Source of the DNA: G963676655 sp963676655
GTDB taxonomy: Bacteria > Verrucomicrobiota > Lentisphaeria > Victivallales > Victivallaceae
Assembly: GCA_963676655.2 (NCBI GenBank)
Contig: CAXXKX010000003.1
Span: forward strand, 2,232,001-2,296,000
Length of the DNA stretch: 64,000 nucleotides
Direction of reading: 5' to 3'
The notes under the pieces are model-generated. The model was not told where the DNA came from. It saw nothing but the letters and a program-made list of their open reading frames with translations, and did not search any database. A program made the translations under genes and the position numbers. This document shows positions 44,067-52,566 of the stretch, one piece after another (the first letter of the stretch is position 1; each line of letters starts with the position of its first letter).

Positions 44067-45035
44067 ATGTCAATCACAATGAAAGAGCTGGCGAGGCAGC
44101 TGGGAGTATCACCGGCAACCGTAAGTCTGGCGTTGCAGGAAGATTCCCGGGTCTCTTCAAAAACCCGCAAGAGAGTGAAGCTGGTTGCGGAGAAAATGAA
44201 TTATATTCCGAACCGCATCGGGCAGTCTTTGCGCATTCAGCGCAGTCATACTATCGGGTGTTTTATTTCCAGCGTGACGGACTCTTTTTATGGTGAAATT
44301 GTCGATGGCATTGGTGAAATTGCATCGAGAAACGGCTATGGGCTGCTGATGGTTATGACTGAGGACCGCAGGAAGATTTCAGATACGCAAATCCGGTTTT
44401 TCCGGGAAAAACGAATCGATGGAGTTATTGTCGCGGGAAACTACACCAGGTCGCATCAGTCGCTGATGGAATTTGAAAATTCCGGCGTGCCGATTGTTAT
44501 TTGTTCCGACCCGACTTTCAATGAACGGATTCCCTGTGTAATAACCGACGATGTCAAAGGCGGAAGGATTGCCGCTGAATATCTGCTTGAACTCGGACAT
44601 CAGCATATTGCTTATTGTTTCTGTACTACGGAAGGCTGCTCCCGTTATCACGGGGTGGAGGAAACAATGAAAAAGTTCAGGCGGGTGCTGCCGACAGTAT
44701 GTCAGACTGAATCAGACCTGATTGACGTAATGAATTCAGCCAATCCGCCGACCGCGATTATTGCGTATTCGGATAACCAGGCCATAAAGATCAAAAATAT
44801 CATTGAGAAAATGGGGTTGCAAATTCCTAATGACGTTTCCCTGATCGGCTATGACGATATCTGGCTGGCAGGGCTGCCGGAATTCAATTTTACCACGATT
44901 GCGCAGGCAAGAAAACAGATTGGGCGGCTGTCAGTGGAATTACTGCTCGATCGCATCAACGGAAAAAGCGTGGAGAGTATTTTTCTGGAACCGGAGCTGG
45001 TGGTTAGAAACAGTGCAGCTCCACCCAGAAAGTAA
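44067..45035 (+). CDS. LacI-family transcriptional regulator of the GH130 locus
   Basis: A 322-residue LacI/GalR regulator. The HTH is ITMKELARQLGVSPATVSLALQEDSRVSSKTRKRV and the hinge MNYIPNRIGQSLRIQRSHTIG. The effector domain includes KRIDGVIVAGNY, ELGHQHIAYC and the C-terminal signature DVSLIGYDDIWLAGLPEFNFTTIAQ. Its own promoter and the GH130 promoter share one operator sequence and spacing, so it very probably represses both, relieved by a manno-oligosaccharide-type ligand. Pseudopilin 8 follows after 227 bases. Confidence 0.94.
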   Translation: MSITMKELARQLGVSPATVSLALQEDSRVSSKTRKRVKLVAEKMNYIPNRIGQSLRIQRSHTIGCFISSVTDSFYGEIVDGIGEIASRNGYGLLMVMTEDRRKISDTQIRFFREKRIDGVIVAGNYTRSHQSLMEFENSGVPIVICSDPTFNERIPCVITDDVKGGRIAAEYLLELGHQHIAYCFCTTEGCSRYHGVEETMKKFRRVLPTVCQTESDLIDVMNSANPPTAIIAYSDNQAIKIKNIIEKMGLQIPNDVSLIGYDDIWLAGLPEFNFTTIAQARKQIGRLSVELLLDRINGKSVESIFLEPELVVRNSAAPPRK

Positions 45036-45172
45036 ATTTACGATCAACAAATTAATATATGCCGAAGTATTTGCCGGAAAAACCGGGTCAATATGTATAA
45101 AGGCATTGACTAACAACGCCTTGTCGGTTTCATGGTATAAATAATTATAATCATCATAACTGGAGGACTTTT

Positions 45173-45217
45173 ATGGCAGAAGTTTTCTTCGTCAAAACGG
45201 CATTTTGTGCTGAGTAG
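45173..45217 (+). CDS. Possible 14-codon leader peptide before pseudopilin 8
   Basis: ATG at 45173 with GGAGG (45162-45166) 6 bases upstream encodes MAEVFFVKTAFCAE and stops at 45217, 45 bases before the next ATG. The ribosome site is better than many in the window. It may be a leader peptide, a truncated gene remnant or chance. Confidence 0.3.
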   Translation: MAEVFFVKTAFCAE

Positions 45218-45262
45218 AAATAGCAAACAAAAAACAATATCAAATTAGAAAAGGAGAATAAC

Positions 45263-45946
45263 ATGAAAATCAGAAATATATTTACACTTATTGAGCTCTT
45301 GGTTGTAATAGCAATTATAGCGATTCTGGCGTCGATGCTGCTGCCGGCGTTAAGCAAAGCCAGGGAGCGGGCTAAAAAAGCCAACTGTTCGGCAAACCTG
45401 CGACAGATTGAATCAATTTCACAAAACTACACTATGGACTACAATGACTATCTGCCGTTGGCATATGTACCCGGAAAGAGTCCATACAAGTTAGGATATT
45501 GGCCGACAACTCTGGAGAATATGTTGAATGGACAACAGAATTATCCTGTTAAATCAAATCTTTTCACATGTCCATCCGGGTTGACAGAAATTTATGCCAA
45601 TGTTAATTACGGCTTTCCGGCGTATATCGGAAATATGGAAAAAATGCAGTCTGATTCAAGATACGCGCCAGTCAAGATCAACCGGATAAAAAAGACTTCG
45701 CAGGCAATCCACGGGACGGAGATGAAGCACAAGACCTTGTCCGGGGCTTACGGGTATTATCCTAACTGGATTTTGGCGTCTCAGAGTTCGATTTATTATA
45801 GCGCGTATGTCAATTTCCCGCATGACGGGGTAGGTAACGCCGGTTATTTGGATGGACATGTCGGCGACATTCGTTTAATGGACCCGGAAACCGGATTCAG
45901 TTATGAGACTTACGGTTATGCCGCGTCATGGGTGCTGGACAAATAA
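45263..45946 (+). CDS. Type II secretion-type pseudopilin, H-X9-DG class (8 of 9)
   Basis: A 227-residue pseudopilin with leader MKIRNI and FTLIELLVVIAIIAILASML; Ile is at -1. The C-terminal motif is HDGVGNAGYLDG. It is a close full-length paralogue of pseudopilin 7 at 42144, and the two flank the GH130-LacI pair. AAAAGGAGA precedes the ATG. The giant GH-like gene begins 46 bases after its stop. Confidence 0.9.
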   Translation: MKIRNIFTLIELLVVIAIIAILASMLLPALSKARERAKKANCSANLRQIESISQNYTMDYNDYLPLAYVPGKSPYKLGYWPTTLENMLNGQQNYPVKSNLFTCPSGLTEIYANVNYGFPAYIGNMEKMQSDSRYAPVKINRIKKTSQAIHGTEMKHKTLSGAYGYYPNWILASQSSIYYSAYVNFPHDGVGNAGYLDGHVGDIRLMDPETGFSYETYGYAASWVLDK

Positions 45947-45992
45947 TCACTGGTCGTTTATAGTAAGTTTAGAAACAAGGAACGCCTTCAAT

Positions 45993-48900
45993 ATGATTCA
46001 AAAATCAACATTAGTTGCTTTACTGCTGATTTCGCTGGTATCCACGGTTCGCGCCGTATTTTCGCCGAAAGATTTTTCATCAACCCTGATTCCGGTTCCC
46101 GAGTTGCAACGCGCGCCTCAGATTGATGACCTGAATAATCTTGAAAACTGGCGGGGCTGCGTGAAAGTATTCGGGTTTAAAAATTTGAAATCCGGAACTC
46201 CGGCCCACTATGACACTCATGTCTGGCTGGGGCAATATAAAGACGCCTTCTATTTGAGATTTCGCTGTTTTACCAAACGGGGCATGCGGCCTTTGACTAA
46301 TATCAGGTTCAGAGACGGAAAAATATGGAAGGAAGACAGCGTTGAAATTTATCTCGCGCCTGAAAACGCCGTAAATGAATGTGACTATTATCAGTTTGGC
46401 GTGTCCGCGATAAATTCTCAAATGGACCTTTTCAAGCAGCAGTTCAAATGGAACGGAAAATGGCAGTCTCGAACAAAAATACTTTCCGACGGGTGGATTG
46501 CTGCGGTTAAAATTCCATGGTCGACAATCGGCTGCGGGTCACGTCCTGCCAGACTCAGGTTCAATCTGGCAAGAACGATTATCGGCGCGCCGCAGCCGGA
46601 ATCAACCGTGCTGGTTTGGCTTAACCGGAAAAACTATTATACGAACGCCAAAGAAGGAGGTGTTCTCAGCTTTACCCCGGGAACACCGGCGGCGGCAGTG
46701 GAAAAAACGGGTAATTTTGCCGCCGGGTCCATCAAACTCAAGGTTGATGCCGTGTGCCTGCCGGAAAGCGGTTTTGTCGACGCCTTTCTGGGCCTTTATG
46801 ATTTCAGCGGCAAACTTGTCGCGAAGGCGTCTCGTCAACCGAGGTTTGATTCCAGAAATGGAATTTTGTCGCTGCCTGAGGTTAATGACGGTCTTTATGT
46901 TCTGCGGTTTATTCTGGCCCCGGCGGAAAAGGGGGTTATCCCGGCTTATTACGGCGGCGGTGCGACAAAGAATAAAGTTAATTTGAAATCGGCGTTTATG
47001 CGTCTGGACTGGCCGGTTATAGTCAATAATAAGGTCAGGCTGGATTCCACATTAAAATTATCAGATCAGGGAAAACGCATGCATTGTCAGATCAGGCTTA
47101 TCGGCCAGTTGCCCGGTATGGTTGGCAAGCATGTGCAATGTCGTTTTTCGCTGCTTGATCAACGCGGAAAAAAACTAGCGGTACTGGGTAATGTTCCTTT
47201 CACGAAAAGAAAGTCAGAACTCAACTGCAAGCTGCCGGATTTGCCGGAACGAAGCAAGTTCCGGGTTCTGTCTGAACTTTTTTCCGCTAACAAAATTCTT
47301 TTTTCGGAGGAGATAAAATTTGCCACACCGCCAAAACCGGGCTGGGTTGGCAATAAAGAAGGCGTTTTTCCCGGTAAAGTGCCGGCCCCCTGGACGCCGG
47401 TAGAGTTTCAGGGCCGAACAGTTAGTCTCTGGGGGCGGGAATATGTTTTCAGCAATTCGCCGGTTCCCTCTAAAATTACTTCTCAAGGCGTTTCCCTGCT
47501 GCAGTCGCCATGTCGTTTGGTCTGTGACCCGCAGATAACGAACTGGAAGTTGATTTCCGCGCAAAAAGAATCCCCGGCTGCGGTTGTTTTTAAATGGCGC
47601 GGAACATCAGATCATGGTCTTGTACTTCAAGCGACAACCAGAGTTGAATTTGATGGCGTGGTCAGGGTTGATGTTTCGGTTCCGGCTGGAGCGCGGATGA
47701 AAACTTTGTATCTGGATATTCCATACCGCAGGGACTTGGCCAGTTTTGTACATCGCGGGCCAGTCCAATTCGGCGGCATGTTTACTACTTACCCGCTTCC
47801 GGATACTTCAAGGAACCATCCGATACGCAACAATTTCTTTTTGTTGAACGACCATGTTGGTTTATGCTGGTTTGACGGTATGAAGTTTGACTGGAACCTG
47901 AAAAATCCGGCGGCGGCGATCCAATTGTTAAGAAGTAAAAGCAAGGTAAACTTACGGGTTAATTATATTGACAGTCCCAAAGTATATCCGATGACCAGAA
48001 CTTATACTTTCGGGTTGGAAGCTATTCCGGCGCGGCCCCTGCCGCAGCGCGAACCGGGATTGAGGACTTGTTATGTTTATCGCTATGGCGATGAAAATTC
48101 CAAACGCAGCCCGGCCTGGTTTTCAACCGTCGACTATATTGCCGATGGGAATATAAAAATGGATCGAGGTACAGTTGAGATCTGGTGCAAACCGGATTTC
48201 GACCCGCGGACGCATAAACAAAACGAAGTATTTTTTGAAACATCTCACGGGCAGGATTGGAAAATGTTACTGGAATGGCGACCGCATGGCGGTATTGTCG
48301 CGGTAATAGATGAAAAAGGCAGGAAAAAGACGCTGGCGGGTGATATTCCGCTCAAAAAGGATACGTGGACCCATGTTGCATTGACCTGGGGAAAGCGTCT
48401 GGCGCTTTATGTCGATGGCAAGCGGGTGAAAACTCTGCCTCATAAAGGAGCCTTGAAAGTTTTTCCGGTAAATATTTTTGCCGGAGGCAATAAGGTTTTT
48501 GTCGACGGTTTGAAAATTTCCGATAATGTGCGAACTTCATTTGAGCTTGCCGGTCCGCCGCGGGTTGATCAACATACTTTGCTTTTGGATAATTTTGAAA
48601 AATCCTCTTGGGTCAACGGCCGCCGGGCGACGGTTCCGGAGAAGATTTCGGCTGAGGCTGAAACCGGATATTTGTCTCCAGCCGCCAGTATTGCCGCCGG
48701 CAAATGGGGAATGGGGGTCAATTCGATGCAGGTTCCGGTAAAAAGTATGGTTGAGGGCATGGCTGCTCTTGGCATGAAACACATCATGTTCCATGCCCGA
48801 CAATATACCGACGAAGCCTGTGCCGGGTTGTATATCAAAGATAAGAAGGCGTTCAAAAAAGCGCTGAAAGCGATTCACCAGTCGGGAATGCGGGCCGTTA

Positions 48901-49898
48901 TGTATGTGAACAACTCTCTTTCCAACTGGGATCGGCTGTGGGATACGTATGCGGATGACTGGCTGATTACGCCGAAGGGTACGCCGTTTATCAAAGCGGG
49001 GCTTCCCAATGAAAAAACCTATCAGGCGTGTCCGCGCAGCGAATATATTGAATACTATTTCTGGCGTCTCGGCAAGTTGATGGATGAATATAAAGTTGAC
49101 GGATTTTTTCTTGACGGTAGAATGTATTCAACCTGTGGCAACTCCCGTCACGGTTGCGGCGTCAAAAATTTTGAAGGCGAAAAAGTTCCCGGAAGAGATG
49201 TTTGGGATGGCCGGAAAAATCAGTTGCGCATGTATAACCTGATAAAGCGGCGCAACGGCTATTGCGAACAGCACAAATCTGGCAACTGGGACGCTCCGAC
49301 CTGTTTCCTGTGGGACTGTGTCTGGGAAGGCGAGCAGTTGATGAGGATGAAGTTGAACGGCCGGAAACGGCTAGAGGTCATGCCGTTATATGCCATGCGT
49401 GCCCAGATGAACGGACTTCCGTACGGAATGCCATGTCGATATGCCGCTTATGCCTATTCGCCTTATACTCCGATTGAAAACTGTACATATGCTTTTGTAC
49501 ACGGAACAACCTGGGGGATGACCTACCGGATTGACGAGGCGTTGACGCTCAGTCCTTACTGGAAAGCTCTCGATGATTTCGGCGCGACATATCAAGGCTT
49601 TCGTCCATACTGGGGCAAGGACAAACCGGCAGTTTCTACCCCGGATAAACTTGTCAAAGTTTCCGCTTATGTGAAACCCGGTCAGGCTCTATTGATTATT
49701 GCTAATTTCAATGAGGATAAGCCTTTTGTCAAGGGCGATATCAAGTTGAATTTGCAGGCGCTGGGCCTGCAGAGACCAGTGGCTGAAGACGCTTTCTCAG
49801 GCAAACCGGTGAGTTTGATTAACGGCGACACGCTGCCGGTAAACATCAAAAGTTTCAGACAGGCATGGTTCTTGTTGAAAGATAAAAAGCCGAAATAA
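45993..49898 (+). CDS. Giant secreted GH-like protein (CBM9-like + LamG + TIM barrel)
   Basis: A 1301-residue protein from ATG 45993, preceded by AAGGAA; the open frame reaches further upstream into the pseudopilin gene without a start. A signal peptide (MIQKSTLVALLLISLVSTVRA) is followed by a CBM9/DOMON-like domain at ~30-230 (PQIDDLNNLENWRG, EDSVEIYLAPE, VKIPWSTIGC). Beta-rich domains span ~230-690 and include a GH123/DUF6067-like N-terminal type sandwich. A LamG domain lies at ~710-850 (GTVEIWCKPDFD, WTHVALTWGKRLALYVDGK). The barrel at ~900-1220 contains MKHIMFHARQYTD, DGFFLDGRMYST and FLWDCVWEG. Catalytic residues are not certain. It is probably a large surface or periplasmic glycosidase. 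Confidence 0.72.
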   Translation: MIQKSTLVALLLISLVSTVRAVFSPKDFSSTLIPVPELQRAPQIDDLNNLENWRGCVKVFGFKNLKSGTPAHYDTHVWLGQYKDAFYLRFRCFTKRGMRPLTNIRFRDGKIWKEDSVEIYLAPENAVNECDYYQFGVSAINSQMDLFKQQFKWNGKWQSRTKILSDGWIAAVKIPWSTIGCGSRPARLRFNLARTIIGAPQPESTVLVWLNRKNYYTNAKEGGVLSFTPGTPAAAVEKTGNFAAGSIKLKVDAVCLPESGFVDAFLGLYDFSGKLVAKASRQPRFDSRNGILSLPEVNDGLYVLRFILAPAEKGVIPAYYGGGATKNKVNLKSAFMRLDWPVIVNNKVRLDSTLKLSDQGKRMHCQIRLIGQLPGMVGKHVQCRFSLLDQRGKKLAVLGNVPFTKRKSELNCKLPDLPERSKFRVLSELFSANKILFSEEIKFATPPKPGWVGNKEGVFPGKVPAPWTPVEFQGRTVSLWGREYVFSNSPVPSKITSQGVSLLQSPCRLVCDPQITNWKLISAQKESPAAVVFKWRGTSDHGLVLQATTRVEFDGVVRVDVSVPAGARMKTLYLDIPYRRDLASFVHRGPVQFGGMFTTYPLPDTSRNHPIRNNFFLLNDHVGLCWFDGMKFDWNLKNPAAAIQLLRSKSKVNLRVNYIDSPKVYPMTRTYTFGLEAIPARPLPQREPGLRTCYVYRYGDENSKRSPAWFSTVDYIADGNIKMDRGTVEIWCKPDFDPRTHKQNEVFFETSHGQDWKMLLEWRPHGGIVAVIDEKGRKKTLAGDIPLKKDTWTHVALTWGKRLALYVDGKRVKTLPHKGALKVFPVNIFAGGNKVFVDGLKISDNVRTSFELAGPPRVDQHTLLLDNFEKSSWVNGRRATVPEKISAEAETGYLSPAASIAAGKWGMGVNSMQVPVKSMVEGMAALGMKHIMFHARQYTDEACAGLYIKDKKAFKKALKAIHQSGMRAVMYVNNSLSNWDRLWDTYADDWLITPKGTPFIKAGLPNEKTYQACPRSEYIEYYFWRLGKLMDEYKVDGFFLDGRMYSTCGNSRHGCGVKNFEGEKVPGRDVWDGRKNQLRMYNLIKRRNGYCEQHKSGNWDAPTCFLWDCVWEGEQLMRMKLNGRKRLEVMPLYAMRAQMNGLPYGMPCRYAAYAYSPYTPIENCTYAFVHGTTWGMTYRIDEALTLSPYWKALDDFGATYQGFRPYWGKDKPAVSTPDKLVKVSAYVKPGQALLIIANFNEDKPFVKGDIKLNLQALGLQRPVAEDAFSGKPVSLINGDTLPVNIKSFRQAWFLLKDKKPK

Positions 49899-49912
49899 AG
49901 AGAATTACTGCT

Positions 49913-50644
49913 ATGAAAAAAATATTGTTCTTCTTGGCATTGGGTCTAGTGCTTTCCGTGTGCGGAGAAGCTGGTCCGCAATTGAAAGTAAAACCTCATT
50001 CCAAGTACGGATTTCCGCTGGTTTCACTGAATAAGAATGTGATTATCGGTTTCACACTGCAAATTTACGGGAAAAAGAATCAGCTTCTGGCTCGTCAGTC
50101 TCCGTATGCTCGCGGTGTTATGAATGTCGATAAATTCAAGACGACCGGTGACAGGACCGTTGTGATGGGCAGTTTCAGCGCCGGGGAAAGCTTGTTCGGC
50201 TTTGTCGAGACCATCCAGAAAGAAGCTAACGGTGATTACCTGATAACTTATCTGGTAACTCCCCGCCAGGATTCGGCGATTGTTCTGAAAATAGAAGGCG
50301 TTATTTCCTCAAAAGAGATTTTTGCCTTGAAACAGGCCGGGGATAAAATAGTTGAAGTGCCCGGCAAAAAAAAGACGGTTATGCCGAGTTTGAAATTCAA
50401 GGATTATATTGAAATGATCCCTGCCATAGATAAGATTCCTGTGTTTTTTATTCCTGTATCGGGGATAGGATTGATCCAGACCGTTGACAAGAAAAAATGG
50501 AACATGGGGATAAGGCTGGAGCTTTTTTCAAAAGTGACCGGCTGGAAAGCGGGCAAGGTCATCCATGCGAATGAAATGCAATGTCTGTCATTGCGAATTT
50601 CGCTCAAGAAACCGGAACCGGAAAACAATGAAAGCGTCCGGTAA
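49913..50644 (+). CDS. Secreted protein of unknown function
   Basis: A 243-residue protein I do not recognise. A signal peptide (MKKILFFLALGLVLSVCGEA) is followed by a beta-rich domain without Cys pairs or obvious catalytic motif (VIIGFTLQIYGKKNQLL, GDYLITYLVTPRQDSAIVLKIEG). The C-terminal tail is charged (KKPEPENNES). VCGEA could be read as a weak lipobox with Cys17. It starts 14 bases after the giant GH and is cotranscribed with it, so an accessory or carbohydrate-binding role is possible. Confidence 0.6.
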   Translation: MKKILFFLALGLVLSVCGEAGPQLKVKPHSKYGFPLVSLNKNVIIGFTLQIYGKKNQLLARQSPYARGVMNVDKFKTTGDRTVVMGSFSAGESLFGFVETIQKEANGDYLITYLVTPRQDSAIVLKIEGVISSKEIFALKQAGDKIVEVPGKKKTVMPSLKFKDYIEMIPAIDKIPVFFIPVSGIGLIQTVDKKKWNMGIRLELFSKVTGWKAGKVIHANEMQCLSLRISLKKPEPENNESVR

Positions 50645-50751
50645 AATTTAATCTGTCTTCCAGATCTCTAATATGCTCTTTTAACGCCCTGTTTAAATAA
50701 GGGAATTAACTCGAATCTAAAATTAACTCAAAATCAAAGGAAATACACAAA

Positions 50752-51705
50752 ATGACATTAAAAGCGGGAATAATCGGCTGCGGCGGAATTGCTCACAAGC
50801 ATGTCGCGGGTTATCAGGCCAATAACATCGAAGTTACGGCGGTCGCCGACATTAACCGGGATGCTGTCAACTCTATGGCGGAGCAGCACAAGGCGACGGC
50901 CTTTGCTTCGGCTGAAGAGCTGATCTGGTCCGGTAAAGTTGATATCGTCAGTATCTGCACACCTCCGGTCGCGCATGAGGAGGATGCGGTCAAAGCCCTG
51001 CAACGCGGCATTCATGTCCTTCTGGAAAAGCCGGCTGCGAGCAGTGTTGACGGCGCGCGAAGTATTAAGGCCGCGGCGGATAAATCGAACGCCAAACTTA
51101 TGCTGGCTTTCCGGCACCGGTTTATTCCGGCGATTGTCAAGATGAAAGAACTGATCGCGTCCGGTCAGCTGGGACAACTTATTTTTATGCACAACACTTT
51201 CTGCGGTCCGGCGTTTTTTATGAAGGACAAATGGTTTTCAAAAAAGGCGGTTGCCGGTGGCGGTTCGATGCTGGACACCAGCAGTCATTCAGTCGACTTG
51301 TTCCGTTTCCTGGTGGGGGAAGTTGCCGAGCAGCATGCGGTATGTCATACTCATCTGGATGGCACCGACGTCGAAGACGCCGCGATAATCACTTTAAAAT
51401 CCGCCGATGGAGTTCTGGGATCATTGACCTCGGCCTGGGTTGCCGGTGCAGGGGAAGCGGATATTCTGGTCATGGGACAGAACGGCAAGTTGGAATATAC
51501 TTATTTCGGCGATCTGGTATTTCATAAACGCGGAGAAAAAGAGGCCGAAAAAGTTGCATTGCCGGAATTCAGCGGCGGCTTCAATGAACAAATCGCCAGT
51601 TTTATTAATGCGATAAATACCGGTGATGAACCTGAAGTAACCGCCTTTGACGGCTTGAAGAATCTGGAAATTATAACTGCCTGCTATGAGGAAAACGGAA
51701 AATGA
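50752..51705 (+). CDS. Gfo/Idh/MocA-family NAD(P)-dependent oxidoreductase
   Basis: A 317-residue cytoplasmic dehydrogenase. The Rossmann motif is AGIIGCGGIAHKHVAGY at residues 5-21, DIVSICTPPVAHEEDAVKAL follows, and EKP in HVLLEKPAASS (about 91-95) is the catalytic lysine motif. The C-terminal alpha/beta domain includes GGGSMLDTSSHSVDLFRFLVGE. The family oxidises sugars, sugar acids or inositols. AAAGGA precedes the ATG. The second oxidoreductase overlaps its stop by 4 bases, so the pair is translationally coupled. They probably process the monosaccharide released by this locus. Confidence 0.92.
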   Translation: MTLKAGIIGCGGIAHKHVAGYQANNIEVTAVADINRDAVNSMAEQHKATAFASAEELIWSGKVDIVSICTPPVAHEEDAVKALQRGIHVLLEKPAASSVDGARSIKAAADKSNAKLMLAFRHRFIPAIVKMKELIASGQLGQLIFMHNTFCGPAFFMKDKWFSKKAVAGGGSMLDTSSHSVDLFRFLVGEVAEQHAVCHTHLDGTDVEDAAIITLKSADGVLGSLTSAWVAGAGEADILVMGQNGKLEYTYFGDLVFHKRGEKEAEKVALPEFSGGFNEQIASFINAINTGDEPEVTAFDGLKNLEIITACYEENGK

Positions 51706-52556
51706 AAAAGATTGGTTTTATCGATTATTATATTGACGAATGGCACGCGAAAATGTATCCGGGATGGATTCGTGAGTCATCCTTGAATGATCGTTTTGAA
51801 CTTGCCCTGGCCTGGGAGGAAACAACTCCTGAAGGGAAAATGCCGTTGGCCGACTGGTGTCGGGACATGAATGTGAACCAGGCTACGTCTATTGAACAGG
51901 TTGTGGCGGAGTGCGATTGTATCTGTATATTGTCGCCGGATAATTCGGAACGGCATGAGAATCTCGCGGATCTGGCATTGAGAAGCGGCAAGCCGGTGTA
52001 CATCGACAAAACTTTCGCGCCGTCTCTGGCTGCCGCTAAACGGATGTTTGCCAAGGCTGAAGAATATTCGACGCCATTGATGTCCAGCTCAGCTCTGCGT
52101 TATGATGCGAGTTTAAACGAGGCTTTGGCAAGCATGACGGAACCGGTTAATTCAGTATTGACAATTGGCGGCGGCGGCAGTTTTGAGATTTATGCAGTTC
52201 ACCAGCTGGAAATGCTGGTTAAAGCACTGGGAACCGGAGCAACCCGGGTTATGCAGTCCAGTAACGGGATTTCACATAACATGGTCATTGAATACCCGGA
52301 CCAGCGACGTGGTGCGTTCAATTTTATTCCCGGACAGGGCTTTCAGGCCGTGCTGCAATACGGTGATAGTCAGAGCATTTCCCTGAATCAGATTAATGGC
52401 TTTTTTCCGCTGTTTATTGACGCAATGCTGTTGTTTTTTGATACCGGAGTCAGCCAGGTTCCCCAGGCGGAAACATTGGAAATAGCGGCCCTGATCGAGG
52501 TCGGCTGTACGGCCCTGAAAACTCCCGGCAAATGGATTGACGTTCCGGCTGTATAA
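51702..52556 (+). CDS. Gfo/Idh/MocA-like protein with divergent catalytic motif
   Basis: A 284-residue protein starting in the ATGA overlap at 51702. A Rossmann-like half (IGFIDYYIDEWHAKMYPG, CDCICILSPDNSERHENLADLALRSGKPVYIDKTFAPS) is followed by an alpha/beta domain. The usual GxGxxG is not seen and EKP has become DKT, though the lysine is kept. It may be a partner subunit or a substrate-specific variant of the upstream enzyme. The gene ends 10 bases from the convergent GH42-like gene. Confidence 0.8.
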   Translation: MKKIGFIDYYIDEWHAKMYPGWIRESSLNDRFELALAWEETTPEGKMPLADWCRDMNVNQATSIEQVVAECDCICILSPDNSERHENLADLALRSGKPVYIDKTFAPSLAAAKRMFAKAEEYSTPLMSSSALRYDASLNEALASMTEPVNSVLTIGGGGSFEIYAVHQLEMLVKALGTGATRVMQSSNGISHNMVIEYPDQRRGAFNFIPGQGFQAVLQYGDSQSISLNQINGFFPLFIDAMLLFFDTGVSQVPQAETLEIAALIEVGCTALKTPGKWIDVPAV

Positions 52557-52566
52557 GTGACGCGGG

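Noticed and set aside
45154..45384. Minus-strand frame across the start of pseudopilin 8
   Set aside because: It is the reverse complement of the conserved N-terminal helix. The same antisense frame appears opposite several other pseudopilins, so its apparent recurrence is an artefact.
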